NCBI GenBank assembly: GCA_010909725.1
Contig: JAACMV010000024.1
Coordinates: 434,001-498,000 of the forward strand
DNA from: Picochlorum sp. 'celeri'
Taxonomy: Eukaryota; Chlorophyta; Trebouxiophyceae
Length of the DNA stretch: 64,000 nt
Direction of reading: 5' to 3'
Both the position numbers and the translations under genes were made by a program. Shown here piece by piece: positions 33,103-44,863 of the stretch (position 1 is the stretch's first letter; each line of letters starts with the position of its first letter). The notes under the pieces were generated by a model. That model saw only the letters and a program-made list of their open reading frames with translations, ran no database searches and had not been told where the DNA came from.

Positions 33103-34610
33103 ATGACCTTGAATGCCGAGAACATATGCTACTATCTTCTAGGTATCGGTACATTAATGCCATGGAATGCCTTTATAACTGCAGCAGATTATACGCATTA
33201 CAGTTTCCTGTACGTTGATAGAAACTGCCACTGTTCCTGGGTTCATACAGATATTGGTGATACCTTCTGAATAGCTGAAATGTGATGCGCAGGGCAAAAA
33301 CGTGGATAGGTTAATCACAGTGTTTATACCTCCCTTTGAATCTACTTGCCCTGGGCGTATTTGTTTTATGCCACGATGCAAGATACGCTAGACTTCGCAT
33401 GTTGGTGGGCTTCACAGTTATTCAGCATTTCTATGCTTCTGGTAACACTTGGTGCGTTGTAGATCTTTAACCCTCTGAAGATATATGTCGGTATCATTCT
33501 TTCGAGATTCCTTTCTTGAGTAGTCTGTCTGTGTTGGACGCAGTTGGATTCCCTAGATGTTCAGTCTTTTGGGTCTTTTGCTCTCATTTGTTGCTGTTTC
33601 TGGAGCTGCTGATGGAGCAGCTCAGGGGGCGCTATTCGGAGTTGCTGCTGTATCCAGAGATTCTGCGATCAACACACAGATGCTCATTAGCGGAACTTCG
33701 ACCTCCGGGGTCATTGTCTGCCTCATTCGTCTTGGGACAAAAGGTATCTTCCATGGGGAGGAGGGAGTGACTTTGTCATCGAATCTGTACTTTTTGATCT
33801 CTGGCCTCATATGTGTTTGTTGTACATTTATTTTCTGTTGGGTACTTTCAAAGTACGATCACGATATCTCCAGGTTGTATGTGTTTGAGGCATCTGATAT
33901 CACGAATGAGGAATCTTCTTCCCATGGCCTCCAAGAAGAGGCACAAGATCGTTATTTGGGTTTAGACGAGTCTCGTAAGAGAATTTTGAGCATAGAAGAA
34001 TCATCATATCCTATAGAGAATGATAGTTTCACAAAAATCAATGCACAAGCTTTAGAAGTTTCTCGAGAGATCATTCACCCAATGATTGCATTGGTGGTCT
34101 GCTACGTTGTGACACTATCCATTTTCCCTGGGGTTTTAGCAGAGGATTTAGGTCAGGATGCATCGAAGAGCTGGTATCCCATCATATTGATATTTGCATT
34201 CAACGTGAGTGATTTCATAGGGAAAATGTGCCCACCTAGCGTTCAAAGTATATTCGCTTCCAAGAACAAAGTGTTGACAATATCAGTATTACGAGCTCTT
34301 TTCATTCCTCTATTCTTGATAGCGGCTCATTCGTCAGTCTCTTACTCCATTTGTTTCATATTGACTATCCTTCTTGGACTCACAAATGGGGCATTGACAA
34401 CGGTTTGTATGGTATTTGCTCCCACACTTGTATCTCCTGATAAATGGACTTGTGTGGTAACCTAACAGTGTTGGGCGCTAGTGTGTAGGCTAATTTGGCG
34501 TGCCTTCTCTGGTTTTCTATGGCTCTTGTAGTATGCAGATGCATTCACAGGTACTTCATGATCACGAGGAGCCATTTCTAGATGAGAATGCATCTGCAGT
34601 GGAATGAGCT
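33103..34610 (+). CDS. Equilibrative nucleoside transporter (ENT/SLC29 family); frame breaks
   Basis: Eleven-helix carrier for nucleosides. The ATG at 33103 opens MTLNAENICYYLLGIGTLMP and continues WNAFITAADY, the canonical ENT start. After an intron the frame reads GKNVDRLITVFIP, then breaks at a C-run near 33335 and resumes as PLNLLALGVFVLCHDARYAR, LRMLVGFTV. From about 33557 a long exon gives VSGAADGAAQGALFGVAAV, ISGTSTSGVIVCLIRLGTKG, an acidic loop, and NVSDFIGKMCPPSV and LTNGALTTVCMVFAPTLVSP. Near 34455 the frame breaks again, and the final helix block (CGNLTVLGASV, then ANLACLLWFS) is read in another frame that also contains a TAG. Everything fits ENT topology. The breaks are read as probable sequence errors, with a decaying copy as the alternative. 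Confidence 0.85.
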
Positions 34611-34869
34611 CCATTTGACAAGACGCTACGCATCGTGTCAAATCGATTTGTTCATCTGTAAATCGGGGCCCTCGTATTCTAAATAAATGGGTTAATTACA
34701 TTGAGAATATTTGCTAGCAAGGTACTGAGAGCAAGTATCCTCTGTCGTCTCACTTGCTCTCGTTCTGCTGTTTACACAGTGCAAAAGTTCTGTGTTGGCG
34801 ATACATGTCGATCTGGGTAATCAAATGCGTGCATAAAATAGTGTGAATGAACAAGGATATTGAAGAAAT

Positions 34870-35840
34870 ACATGCAGAGGCGTGCCTTTGCCAGACCAAG
34901 AAACATACACTGACCCTGTGACTGGATACACTGGTTTACCTCTCTTGCACATAAAAGCGGGGTGTTTGCTGTGGTTCAGGATGCAGGTATGTAGGAAGAT
35001 GTGTACTGATCTTTTAATGATGTCGCGTTGCTATTTGCTCATCATGAGTTCATACTATGCAAGGCATTGTCCATTTTCTCATGAGCGCTGCCAGCAGTGG
35101 TGCTAGCCAGCGAATGTTTGAAAAGCCTCGGTACATCAAAAATTCTCGTGTTAGAGATGACAACCAATCTACATGCAGACCACCAGTAGTACTGTTTTTT
35201 CTCTGGCGGAAAAGGATTCATTCCTGTCGCTTCGTTTGGCCTCTCAAAGACTCCTCACACAAAGGTGATACTTTTAAGCAACATATGATCCTACAATGGG
35301 GATGAATGGGATACAGCAGGTTCCGATTTTTTGAAATTGAGAATTTCGCATCGATGAATGAACTTGATTTGATTGCCGTGCCTATCAGCTCAAACTCATT
35401 GCCAATATACTGACATGGTTCACTTAGGACTGCAATTAGTTCCTAGGGGGCAAAGGCGATGCTCTCATATCGGCGATATCCATCTAGAACATATCAGAAG
35501 ATGGCGAGAAGATGAGTTCTCAGTCAGGCTAGGATATTTATGTAGATTTCCGTTGTGGAGGCAAGACTACTCTGCATTGATCAAACTCCTGAGAATGGCA
35601 TGTTTGGAGTACAGGTGAATATTGTCTTTTGTGCAATCTACGACGACGATTTGAGAGAGAAGTTATCACCGGGGATGCTTTATGATGATTTGGCGATTCA
35701 AACTATCATAGAATCTGGGAAGGACATGGTTTGGAGAGAATGGGGAGTTTCACACACGTGTACAACTTGCTGCTTGTTCTTCAGTATAGAGGAGTATCAA
35801 TCTTCATCCCCTTCATATCATCACACGTAGACTCTGTAGC
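34870..35840 (+). pseudogene. DUF5522 zinc-binding motif fused to a PP-loop ATP-pyrophosphatase (diphthine-ammonia-ligase-like); many frame breaks
   Basis: No single frame is open, but the pieces are unmistakable in order. Near 34895: QETYTDPVTGYT, then in another frame KRGVCCGSGCR, and after a GT-AG intron RHCPFSHER near 35070. This is the DUF5522 pattern (DPxTGY...RGxCCGSGCRHCP). Near 35190-35260, allowing two one-base changes, it reads VVLFFSGGKDSFLSLRLASQ, the PP-loop SGGKDS of N-type ATP pyrophosphatases. Near 35490 follow GDIHLEHIRRWREDEFSVR and GYLCRFPLWRQDYSALIKLL, typical of the diphthine-ammonia ligase (COG2102-like) group, and then VNIVFCAIYDDDLREKLSP. Five or more indels are needed in under 1 kb. 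I list it as broken as read. It is either a pseudogene or a badly sequenced functional gene. Confidence 0.65.
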
Positions 35841-36071
35841 TTTCTATGTCTCATGTAACATGGACAGAAAAATGATAACACGCCATTCCTCAACAAGTGC
35901 AATCACGAGTGGCAAATCACCGTGGCCTTGAACTGATCAGTCGGATCCAACCTCACGTGAGTGCACTCATGAGTCAGTGGATTCCTTTGACGAAATTATC
36001 TGATGAAGCGTCAGTGGCCATCAAATGCATGCCCTTATTTGAATTGATATATTTGAGCATATCGAAGTACA

Positions 36072-38267
36072 ATGCAACATAGGAATCGTGCGTTGAAGGT
36101 ATGTGTGCAGACGCGAAAGTAGTTTGTTTGACCCCCCTCGATTTCCTGAGACCTTTTGAACTGACGGACGCTTGCTTGTTTCAAACACAGGTCGCTTTAG
36201 GTGATCTAGTTTTCGAAAATGTAAAGTCCCTGTTGCAAGAGGCCCATCTGAGCTGCCAGGGCTGGCTGGAAAACTTTTCTTGCCGTGGAGCAGTTCGGGG
36301 CCAGCGCTGGGCGAATTTCTTGCAGATATCTTTCGAATCTATCGTTGATGGGGTATCTCTGTCAATGGAAGAGTTTTTGAATGTTTTGCTGCTTACAAAT
36401 TTGTGCTTCGCCCCTGTCGAGTTTTTCCGTTGCGCCAACTTTATGGTGTCCCGCCAGGACCCTTGTCTGCTTTCGAGCAAGGGATTTTTGTCGCCTCAAA
36501 TATTCTCTTACCTGCGCTGAAAGTCATGACAGTAGTCAGAAAAGTAGAGATGGTCTTCCATCAAGTATCAGAGCTGGGGAATCAGGACCAATGCTCATTC
36601 CCAAGCACGGATGGTTGTAGAGCACAGCAGCAAGCCTTAATCTCTGAAGCTCGCATGGAGGAGTCTTCCTCGATGCCTGGATCTCTTATTGTTCATAGAA
36701 AAATATGTATGAAACCTATATATCGAGACAGGAATGCGCTCGAGGTTGACAACAGTGCTCTTGTGCAGCAAGTTATGCACCCTTGCCTCTCAGTCCTTGC
36801 GGGAATGATTCTACAGTGCGGCATTGTTTCATCAAATCCTAGCAGTAAGACATCCTCAAGGGGATTAAATGACAAAAGGAAGAGGGTTGACAATCCAGGC
36901 ACAAGAAATGGCAGTAGGAAGAAAGCTTCATCCTCATCCAAGCCAAAGGGGCAGGTTCAGCAGAAATGTCCAGGCTCCTCCTTGAGAGAGACAAATGGTA
37001 CGGAATGAATATTACGGTCTTGTATCATGTTCAGAGTGAATAACTTTACTGTAAACTTCAGGATTTGTAGCCAAGAAATCCGATGACAGCACCAAACTAA
37101 CAAGAGCAGTGCCAATAAGGCAAGAATGAAGGGTAAAAAGAAAAAGGCTATCTCTGAGAACGAATCAAATCGAAATGAATATGATAAAGCATTGGGGAGG
37201 ATGAAAGGCCAGATGTCTAGATTTCGACAAGAGCAGGCGTTGATCATGGCTTATGATGCCGATGGGTGGAACGGTGCCAGCAGGGAAAAAGTTAAACCCC
37301 ACACTGAAATAGCTAGAGCGAGACTATCAATAGCTAAATGCTTGGAGACTATACGGGACTGTATTAGAATCTGCGACGAGGCTGGTGGCGACAAATCTAT
37401 CCCTTCAGAATGTTTTGATGAGGAAGGAGAATTGGATGCTGATAGTATTTTTTGTGGAAAATGTCTCAAATCAGACTCCACAGATGATAACGATATTATC
37501 TTGTGCGATGGTATATGCGATCGAGCGTATCATATGAAATGTATTTTTCCTCCTCTTGACGCATCGGTGCTGGAAGATACTTCTGATGAGGGCTGGCTTT
37601 GTCCAGCTTGCGACAGAAAGATTGACATGATTGACGAAATCAATGACGAGTTTGGGACTGATTATGACTACGAAGAATCGTGGGAGAAAATACTTCTGCC
37701 AGATAGCCTTCCAAAGCACGAACACTATGATTTCCAGACAGTGGAAGAGTGCGAAACTATGAGACAGATATCATGGCTTGATGGCTTGGAACTCCCAAGC
37801 GAAGATGAAAGCGACGAGGATTTCCGGTACGGCATTGCAGTTTTTGCATTTGTTTCCCTTTCTTATATCACTACTTCTGACAAATTATATTTCTTGATCT
37901 CAGTGCCGATAACTCAGCAGATTCTTCCCAGGATGCCAACTCCAACTCTGATAGTGAATCTGTTGACTCTGAAAACGAATTGCACTCTTGTACTAGCGAA
38001 GAATTGAAAGGGACCATCAAAGATGTGGAGATAGATGCATTAGAAGGAGTTTCTCAAGACAAGATGGACAGAGAGCGATTATACAAGCTCCTCGAGGACA
38101 ACTCCCCAGAGCATGTAGAAGGAAAGAGAAAGCGAACCAAAGTCGATTACAAAGCTCTGAACCAGGAACTTTTCGGTGGCATTGAGTCACCTGATATGAA
38201 ATTTCCTGTTCATGGCTCCGATTCTGACTCAGATGATGCCGTGTGGTCCCCCACAGCTAAGAAATAA
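36072..38267 (+). CDS. PHD-finger protein of the HAT3.1/PRHA type, without a homeodomain
   Basis: Probable chromatin reader. Exon 1 is short (36072-36098). Exon 2 starts at 36191 (VALGDLVFENVKSLLQEAHL) and shows one frame break near 36425. A basic Ser/Lys-rich linker follows. From about 37126 the plant-specific block before the PHD is clear: AYDADGWNGASREKVKPH and RARLSIAKCLETIRDCIRIC. The PHD finger has FCGKCLKS, IILCDGICDRAYHMKC and GWLCPACDRKIDMIDEIND, giving C4-H-C3. The last exon begins near 37905 and ends with KRKRTKVDYKALNQELFG, the segment that in HAT3.1 and PRHA precedes the homeodomain. Here the protein stops about 30 residues later with an acidic Ser/Asp tail, so there is no homeobox. 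The junction near 37062-37100 is not cleanly phased. Confidence 0.8.
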
Positions 38268-38570
38268 TAAAGGCTCTGTCGGTTCTTCTACTCATATCTC
38301 TTTTTCAAGAATCCAACAGACTGCATGGTCACCCTGAACCCTCTTTTTTTGCTTGAAGATCAAACATGTATATATATGTGATTTCAATGCCATGGTGGAT
38401 CATTATATTATAATACCGTTGGGTGCCAGTCATGGTTGGGCCAACCATGGCCATGAGCAAATCCCATCATCATCTGATCTTTCAACAAAGATTCAAAATC
38501 CTGGCCTCTACCCTCCAATTCCAGAGAAATAATACAATTTTATTAACATTTCATTTACAGTACAATTGCT
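38268..38570. other. Intergenic stretch, no gene seen
   Basis: About 300 bp between the PHD gene and the START-like gene on +. It is AT-rich, with alternating TA around 38368-38410. I see no conserved frame or RNA gene. Confidence 0.5.
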
Positions 38571-39286
38571 ATGGAGTCACTTTGTATCTCAGGGGCGTCT
38601 TTTGCGTCATCAGTCCCAGGAAGACAGTTGCGCCACTCGTTACTCCAAAGGAATTTAATTCATGTTAGGCATTGCATCAAGCGTCTTAAAGCTGTAGAAA
38701 CCGAATTGTATCCAATAGAACCTCTCATAGATGATGTTAAATACCAAGTATGTTGGTTGTGGTTGGGCGACAAACCGTTCCACTGTTCTAACTCAAAATG
38801 TTCATCATTCAGGACGGCATGTTCTCAGTATCTGGTAGAATATACAGTGAAGTTCCATCCTATGACATCTACAGCACTCTGACTGATTACGACTCTCTGC
38901 CTAGGGTGTTTCACAATGTTGACCATTGCTCTGTCCGTATTTCAGAGGATGGACGCAAATTCATCCATCAAATGGTCTTGTGGAACTTTTTAATTTTCCG
39001 AGGTTCATTTGAGACAGCTTTACAAGTATCTGAAGATTCTCAAAATCTCAAGCTATCTTTCAGTCTGCTGGAATCCGCGTTTATGAAACAATTTATAGGT
39101 ACATGGAGTGTCGAAGAGGACCCAGGGACAGGTATTTCAATGGTCAGGCACTCTCTTTGTGTAGCACCTTCTGTGCGACCACCGCAGAAGATAGGGGACT
39201 TAACCAAACGAATTTTCGAAGCCCAAGTGAGAATGATATTGCAAGACCTTTCTGCAGAATTGTCTCGGCATAGGTCTATGGATTGA
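38571..39286 (+). CDS. Polyketide cyclase/START-like lipid-binding protein, probably plastid
   Basis: Two exons (38571-38747 and 38813-39286) join in phase to 216 residues. The first ~45 residues are Ser/Arg-rich (MESLCISGASFASSVPGRQL) and look like a plastid transit peptide. The START-like helix-grip fold follows: GRIYSEVPSYDIYSTLTDYD, SLPRVFHNVDHCSVRISED, a central strand stretch and a long C-terminal helix AQVRMILQDLSAEL. The Y-x-x-L-T-D-Y-D-x-L-P-x-V-F-x-N pattern is that of the coenzyme-Q-binding/polyketide cyclase group found in plastids. The ligand is unknown. The frame is intact. Confidence 0.75.
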
Positions 39287-39418
39287 GGTGATCTCGTGAT
39301 TGCCAACCAGTTTTGAAAAGAAAAGAAGAATGCATGTACTTCCAAAATAATAAAAATGTTCCGTGGAATATCTAAGAGTAAATGATGTAATTGTAATTAC
39401 CAAGAGAGAGTTTCATCT

Positions 39419-40864
39419 CTACACTCTCAACAGGTCAAAAGGATAGGCTGGTCTGTCCCTTGGTGGGGATGGAGCTTCAAAAAAGTTACGCCTTCGGATC
39501 TTGTCTTCTTCCCTCCGTTCTGCCCACTCTTTCGGATATCGCTCTTTAATTAATAGAGAAAGCTCTTTCAGCGACACCGCACCTTTGTACGCTCCCTTTT
39601 GTCTGCATTGGGGACATGCCATTCTAGACGGAATATAACTGATGATGTTTCTAAATGCTCCAAAAACCTTTCCAAATCCAGCTGCATCCAAAGCGCACTG
39701 GCGACAAAATTTGTGACCACAACTGAGCCCTACAGGCCTGTACAACAACTCCAGGCAAATAGGACACTTGAGCTCATCATCATTAAATGGCTGACGCCCT
39801 GGACCTACGCCAGATGAAGGGTGACCACTAGAGCCAAGAGAGCTGACATTTTTAGAGGGAACTGGCGCATCTGGATCGATTCCAGTATTGAACTTTTCCC
39901 TTTTCCCGCGTTTGCCATCTTCTGCATCTTTTTCAATGAATCTACCATCCTTTAATACGGGCCAATCCTCTGATGTCAATCCATGTTGAGCAACGGGAGA
40001 ATCCTCTTCCCAATCAATATCAGAAGAGTCCAGCAGACATGTTGGCGATTCTTCGATAGCTCTCAGTGCTTCTTCTCGAAGCATACGTAGACTTGGAGTC
40101 GTCTCACTTTTTGGTGGGAATATAATGCCACTTGTGCCCCGATGGAACTGTGGTTCCTTCCTCTTTTCAATCTCCAATTTGGAGGATGGTTCCTCAGCAG
40201 CATCCTTGCTGTGCTGCCCACTTTCATCTCTACTCATCACATCCCTCTCCCCGTCATTCTGATTTGGTTCCTCTTCATCTGCATGCAAGGGGTATGCTGA
40301 TTTGCTATCTTCGTTCGGATCCGGAGGTATATCTTCAACGAGGGACTTTTGTAGCTTTTCTTGAACTGCCTTGAGCTCGTCCAACAATGGGGAATGCAAA
40401 AACAGCCCAATGCTCTCTGATACACTAACTCCCCAACATTTCTGCAAATATTCTCGTCCAAGTCTGTTTCTGCACGTTTTATCATGCTTTTTCAAAATTT
40501 TGCGCAAGGCAACAGCATTCGCCCTGGCATACTTGCGACACCAGTAGACTTCCTTGGCCATCTGTGCAACATTCTTTTCACTCTGAAAGAATGACGAAAA
40601 CACCCACGCAACCAAACCCCTTGTCCTCCTCTTATACTTGGCAACACAACTATCCGCGTACTTGAAGAATATTTCATTCACAAACCGAAGCTCTTTCTCA
40701 ATCTCTTCAAAAAAGGCAGCCTCTGCATCTTTATCCACCTCGCCTCCATTTTCTGAGACACAGGTCTTCAGAACCTTCTTCAACTTTTTATACTGCAAAA
40801 ACTTGCCCTTCCATTGCTTCGGAGCGTCCCTCTCAAGCGTGGTAAGGTAATGGGCAAACTTCAT
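39419..40864 (-). CDS. SPX-RING E3 ubiquitin ligase (NLA/BAH1-like)
   Basis: Single exon, 481 residues. The SPX domain starts at residue 1 (MKFAHYLTTLERDAPKQWKG, YKKLKKVLK) with a second block EIFFKYADSCVAKYKRR and the third VALRKILKKHDKTCRNRLG. The lysines that bind inositol pyrophosphates are in place. A low-complexity acidic linker (about 190-370) leads to a C3HC4 RING: CPICLELLYRPVGLSCGHKF, C, then CALDAAGFG and MACPQCRQKG. In plants NLA uses this architecture to degrade phosphate and nitrate transporters, so a phosphate-homeostasis role is likely. The RING insert GKVFGAFRNIISYIPS is longer than in most RINGs but is usual for this family. The frame is intact. Confidence 0.93.
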   Translation of the reverse strand: MKFAHYLTTLERDAPKQWKGKFLQYKKLKKVLKTCVSENGGEVDKDAEAAFFEEIEKELRFVNEIFFKYADSCVAKYKRRTRGLVAWVFSSFFQSEKNVAQMAKEVYWCRKYARANAVALRKILKKHDKTCRNRLGREYLQKCWGVSVSESIGLFLHSPLLDELKAVQEKLQKSLVEDIPPDPNEDSKSAYPLHADEEEPNQNDGERDVMSRDESGQHSKDAAEEPSSKLEIEKRKEPQFHRGTSGIIFPPKSETTPSLRMLREEALRAIEESPTCLLDSSDIDWEEDSPVAQHGLTSEDWPVLKDGRFIEKDAEDGKRGKREKFNTGIDPDAPVPSKNVSSLGSSGHPSSGVGPGRQPFNDDELKCPICLELLYRPVGLSCGHKFCRQCALDAAGFGKVFGAFRNIISYIPSRMACPQCRQKGAYKGAVSLKELSLLIKERYPKEWAERREEDKIRRRNFFEAPSPPRDRPAYPFDLLRV

Positions 40865-42006
40865 GGCACTACACGTGCTCCTCGTGCACCAGCCCTCCTT
40901 CTCTATTCATATAAATATACGTTATAAATGGATTAAACGACGCCGGAGCAGCTACAATGTCACACGGAACTTGTACCAGCTGGTAGGGCACGTCTATCGG
41001 AACTGAAACGCGAGAACGAAGACAACAAATTCCCGCCGACTATACATTCTTCATTAAAAATGTACTCATCTTGGCTCTAGATATCAACACAAAGATCAGT
41101 ACTGTCACGCTCATCAATCATGTCGAAGACTGCCATCTGGATCCGGATATCCCCACGGATGGATTCCCGACCGGGATTCTGAGAGAAAGCCCATGGGGCC
41201 CCAGGCCAGGGCTCGTGTGGAGGCCTCGGGTCGCCTGAACCAAACCATATTGATCATGCAGGTTGGCTTCCATTGAGCCAGACCACTTACAAACTTGGCA
41301 TCATTGCTTCGCACTGCTTTGCAAGAGCAAAGATAACGACTAGTATCATGTTCATGGCAACTGCCCATAGTTTGGGCGCCTTATGATTTTCAAATTTCGC
41401 GCTCTGGGTGTCCCTGGATGTTGCGTACAATGGGTGAATGCCAGCGCAAGAGTCATCCATAAAATATTTCTTAGTATTAATATCTCATAACTGAGATATA
41501 TAGATATTACATGTCCTACAGGGGAGTGAAACAAGTATCGCTGTGCCTCTAGATCTCTGCCTCAGGAACCCACGAGCGAGAGGTGACCCAGACGGTTCAC
41601 GCCTATTATTTACGATACTGACTGACCAAATAGCATAAGAAATATGGAAAATCATATTGGTACGTTTGGATTATTGTAATTTAGGCAAGGGAGGTTGTAT
41701 GGCGACAACTGCGATTGATTGTCATGACCTTGGAGAGGACCGGTGGGCGATGTGGTCTGTGACGTTCCGGACACATATAGGTGCCTATAATTAGAAATTA
41801 ATGATTATAAACACGTGTGTATGACATTCGGGGAATGGTTTGGCGGGGAAGGTTGGGTCGGTTGGGTGTGCTTGTTGGGCGACCGAATTCAAAATTTCCA
41901 GGGTCGACAGCGATCTTGGCGGTGCATGATTGGGGGCTTGTTTCCCACGCAGCGCAAAGAAAATGTGTCTACTGACTTCATTTAACGTTCTTTGAATGTA
42001 TGTGTA
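40865..42006. other. Long intergenic stretch; possible 5' exon of the next gene, otherwise nothing recognised
   Basis: About 1.1 kb. It has a GC-richer patch around 41110-41250 with short open frames on both strands but no recognisable protein, and AT-rich sequence near 41460-41520. The gene at about 42007 seems to need an upstream exon, which may lie between 41790 and 41990 (for example MIGGLFPTQRKEN near 41930), but the splice phase does not fit. I found no tRNA-like cloverleaf. Confidence 0.4.
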
Positions 42007-43481
42007 GTGAATGTGCCCTCTAGGAATGATGCTGGCAGCATCAAGAGTGAAGACCAGGATGGGCATCTTGAGAATCAGCTGGCCACTCCGCATCAGCAAT
42101 TTCCCGCTGTCAAAGGTACGCCATTTTTCCTGTAAAGTTTTATTGTGGAGGATGTGTGTCATATACTCATGTCTGACAACAAACTATCAATCACTGCAGA
42201 TCATTTTGTGAGCCCTCCAAGATCTGCATTGAAGCAGCTCACTCCAACTGATCAATCTCACCAGCTTTTGTCACCTGCAACCATCTCTAAAAACGAATTG
42301 AATGACGCAGCGTTGGCTTTGACCTGGCTTTCAGAAGCTTGCTTAGGATCAGAGATGGATAGGAGAGAGGAGGCAATAGTGCAACGAGTTATGGAGGGAA
42401 GATCAGATGAAAGCCAAGAAAAGACTGGCAAAAGGGCAGCGTCAAGGAAGTGTGCTGCGATGATTAAAAATGCTTTGAGCGAAGAAAGGAGATCATCAAA
42501 GATTGAAAAAGTTCCGAAAGTTACAGTGCAAAAGGTGACAAAAGCTAAAAAGGGTAAGCAGAACGGCGAGGCACCTCGGAAGAGATCGAGGAATTACAGC
42601 CAGAACTCCCGAGTTGGTAGGGCAGTTCAGGCTATTTATGCCTATATCACGAAACATCAAGTGGAATATTTGAACAAGGGTGCCAAAGGTGTTCCTGAGA
42701 GATCGATTCGGTTGGAATTTGGAAACAATCCAGATACATCAAAGGCACTCAGATTTTTGGTGACTGGAGATCGTATCAATAGGTTGGGCCTTGGGGGCAG
42801 AAAGGACCCATTTTCGTATACAATCAAAATGCAGAGCCCAAATGAGACGGATTCAGCCGGCAAGAATGATTCCGCCCTGTTGAATTCGCTGAAGACTCCA
42901 CCAACTGAAATTGGAAACTCAGGCCCTGCAGCAGCAGCAGCAATTCTCACTGCACCAAGTACCAGAAAGCAGCTGCTGCAAGAAGTTGTATCGACGGCCA
43001 GAACTGAAAAGCAGAAGCCTGTCAAACCTTGTCAGCCGCGATTGTCTTTTGGAGAAACACAGGATCCAATCTCCGGATTTGGTACTGAGAAAGTGGCTGG
43101 AAATCTTCCTCCTTGCACCCTGTCTCCACTGCCAAACTTGAGCATGGGAAATTGTTTAGATCTACAATAATAAAGGAAGACAAGAACCCTGAACCTGTCC
43201 AACAAAATGGGAAAGTTGGCTCAAGCAATCTGAACAACAGTGTTCAACCCAAACCCTGGAAAATGCAGCAGCCTGGCCAACACTTGGTACCATCTGCAGC
43301 TCAGACAGCATATATGATGCACATGTATGCAGCCCAACTGTATTGTAGACAAATGATGATGTCTAATTTGTGTCTTAATGATACCACACAGACTCAAAAT
43401 AATAATACAACGGCTGGGCTGAGTATGCCCTTGGCTGATCATCATGACAGAAATGGTGCGGAGTGCAAATCAGCCCTTTGA
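42007..43481 (+). CDS. Winged-helix-like nuclear protein with a Gln/Asn-rich tail; unknown function
   Basis: An exon beginning after an acceptor near 42007 (NVPSRNDAGSIKSEDQDG) splices at about 42117-42200 into DHFVSPPRSALKQLTPTDQS. A helical region follows (ELNDAALALTWLSEACLG), then a basic stretch (KRAASRKCAAMIKNALSEE, KKGKQNGEAPRKRSRNYS), then a helix-turn-helix-like block: RVGRAVQAIYAYITKHQVEY, LEFGNNPDTSKALRFLVTGD, RINRLGLGGRKDPFSYTI. The C-terminal part has poly-Ala and many Gln, Asn and Met. Near 43150 one missing base seems to break the frame, after which it continues LFRSTIIKEDKNPEPVQQNG to a stop at 43481. The block resembles winged-helix DNA-binding domains, so a transcriptional role is a guess. 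The true 5' end is not located. Confidence 0.5.
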
Positions 43482-43810
43482 TCAAAGCTGGAGATATCTC
43501 TAGACAGTTGCTCTTTTCTCTTTTCCACATTTTCATGCTCGTTTCGTTAGATTGTTAACCCAGTTATATTGCTTGTTTCTTCAAGAGAATAATGAATGAA
43601 TGAATCTGGATGACACCTCGTGCCAAGACGTGTGATGTTCAAGACTGCAACTGCCATGCACAGCAGCTGAGTTCATCATCAAAGGTCCACAAACACCACA
43701 CACATAACCAGCCGTATGCGATAATTTATGTCTAAATTATAGTTAGACCTTATTGGAAACCTACATTGACAGAAAATCAACTAGATCGTTCTTTGTATTT
43801 CCACATTGCC
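43482..43810. other. Intergenic stretch, no gene seen
   Basis: About 330 bp between two + strand genes, with an AATGAATGAATGAAT-type short repeat near 43590. No other structure recognised. Confidence 0.5.
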
Positions 43811-44863
43811 ATGTCAGAGCCAATTGCTACCGTCGGGGAGATCTCACAGGGAGGCGAGGAGAATACTGTAGTAGTTAGAAATTTGACATTTTCATTCCCA
43901 ACAAGTGATGTATTGTGGACAATTTCAGCCTCACATTGCCAAGGGGGTAGCAGAGCACTTTTGTGTGGAGCAAATGGAGCAGGAAAGACGACATTATTAC
44001 AAATCCTCGGAGGCAAATACATGGTCGCCAAGGATACCGTGCGAATTCTCGGACGTTCCTGCATTTCATGATCTACAGCTAGTGTCATCTGGCGATGTCA
44101 GTTTCCTTGGCCCAACATGGCGCGGGACATTGCTTTTGCTGGGAATAACGTTGCCCTTCAGGTTGTGTGCCCTGTGTTGTATGCATATGCCACTGTACAT
44201 ATCGACTCACTATCCTAACACATCTATATGTTACACAGGGAGATATATCCGCGGGTAAAATGATATTTGGAGTGGAGAATGTTGATCCTGCACGCAGAGA
44301 GAGACTGATTCGACTACTGGATATTGACCTGGACTGGAGGCTTAAAAAGTATCAGATGGTCAACGTCGAACGGGTTCAAATTGCCATGGGACTTCTGAAA
44401 CCATACAAAGTACTTTTATTGGATGAAATTACGGTAGATATGGACGTGGTGGGACGCCTGGATCTCTTGAAATTCTTTGAGGAAAGGAAGTGTTCCGAAC
44501 GTGGTGCAACAATCATATATGCAACACATATTTTGAGGGATGGAAAAATGGGCTACTCACATAGCGTATCTGGAAGCGGTAAAATGATTCGATGGTGGGA
44601 GTGTAGACCAGGTGAGGGAATTAAATAGTGACCTGAAGCTATTGAACATTGTGGAGGCCTGGCTTCGGGAAGAGAAGGAAAATCGAAAGACAAGAACAAA
44701 GCCCACATCCAAACCATCCATCCCACTTATGCCAAAGCAAACACATGGCATTTTATCGTTGATCACGATATACCAGGGAAATTGCTCTCAGCAATACTAT
44801 CAAATGCACTGCATGAGGCATAGTGCCACAGAATCAGAAGATTCCTTGCAGATTCCTTTTTAA
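43811..44863 (+). CDS. Soluble ABC ATPase of the CAF16/ABCI19-21 type; several frame breaks
   Basis: Membrane-free ABC ATPase. Yeast CAF16 associates with CCR4-NOT, and the plant ABCI19-21 relatives act in the cytosol. The ATG at 43811 opens [18 protein letters not shown], then [11 protein letters not shown] and the Walker [21 protein letters not shown]. The family-specific segment ([32 protein letters not shown]) is read only after frame changes near 44060 and 44125. After an intron comes [59 protein letters not shown] with Walker B, and [10 protein letters not shown]. The usual signature SDGQRRRVQ appears as MVNVERVQ, altered or mis-sequenced. Further breaks near 44535-44605 precede [24 protein letters not shown] text and [20 protein letters not shown]. 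The C-terminal limit is uncertain. Confidence 0.75.

Noticed and set aside
41110..41534. GC-richer patch considered as an RNA gene or coding exon
   Set aside because: No tRNA-like cloverleaf or T-loop consensus, no splice-consistent frame, and no recognisable protein on either strand.
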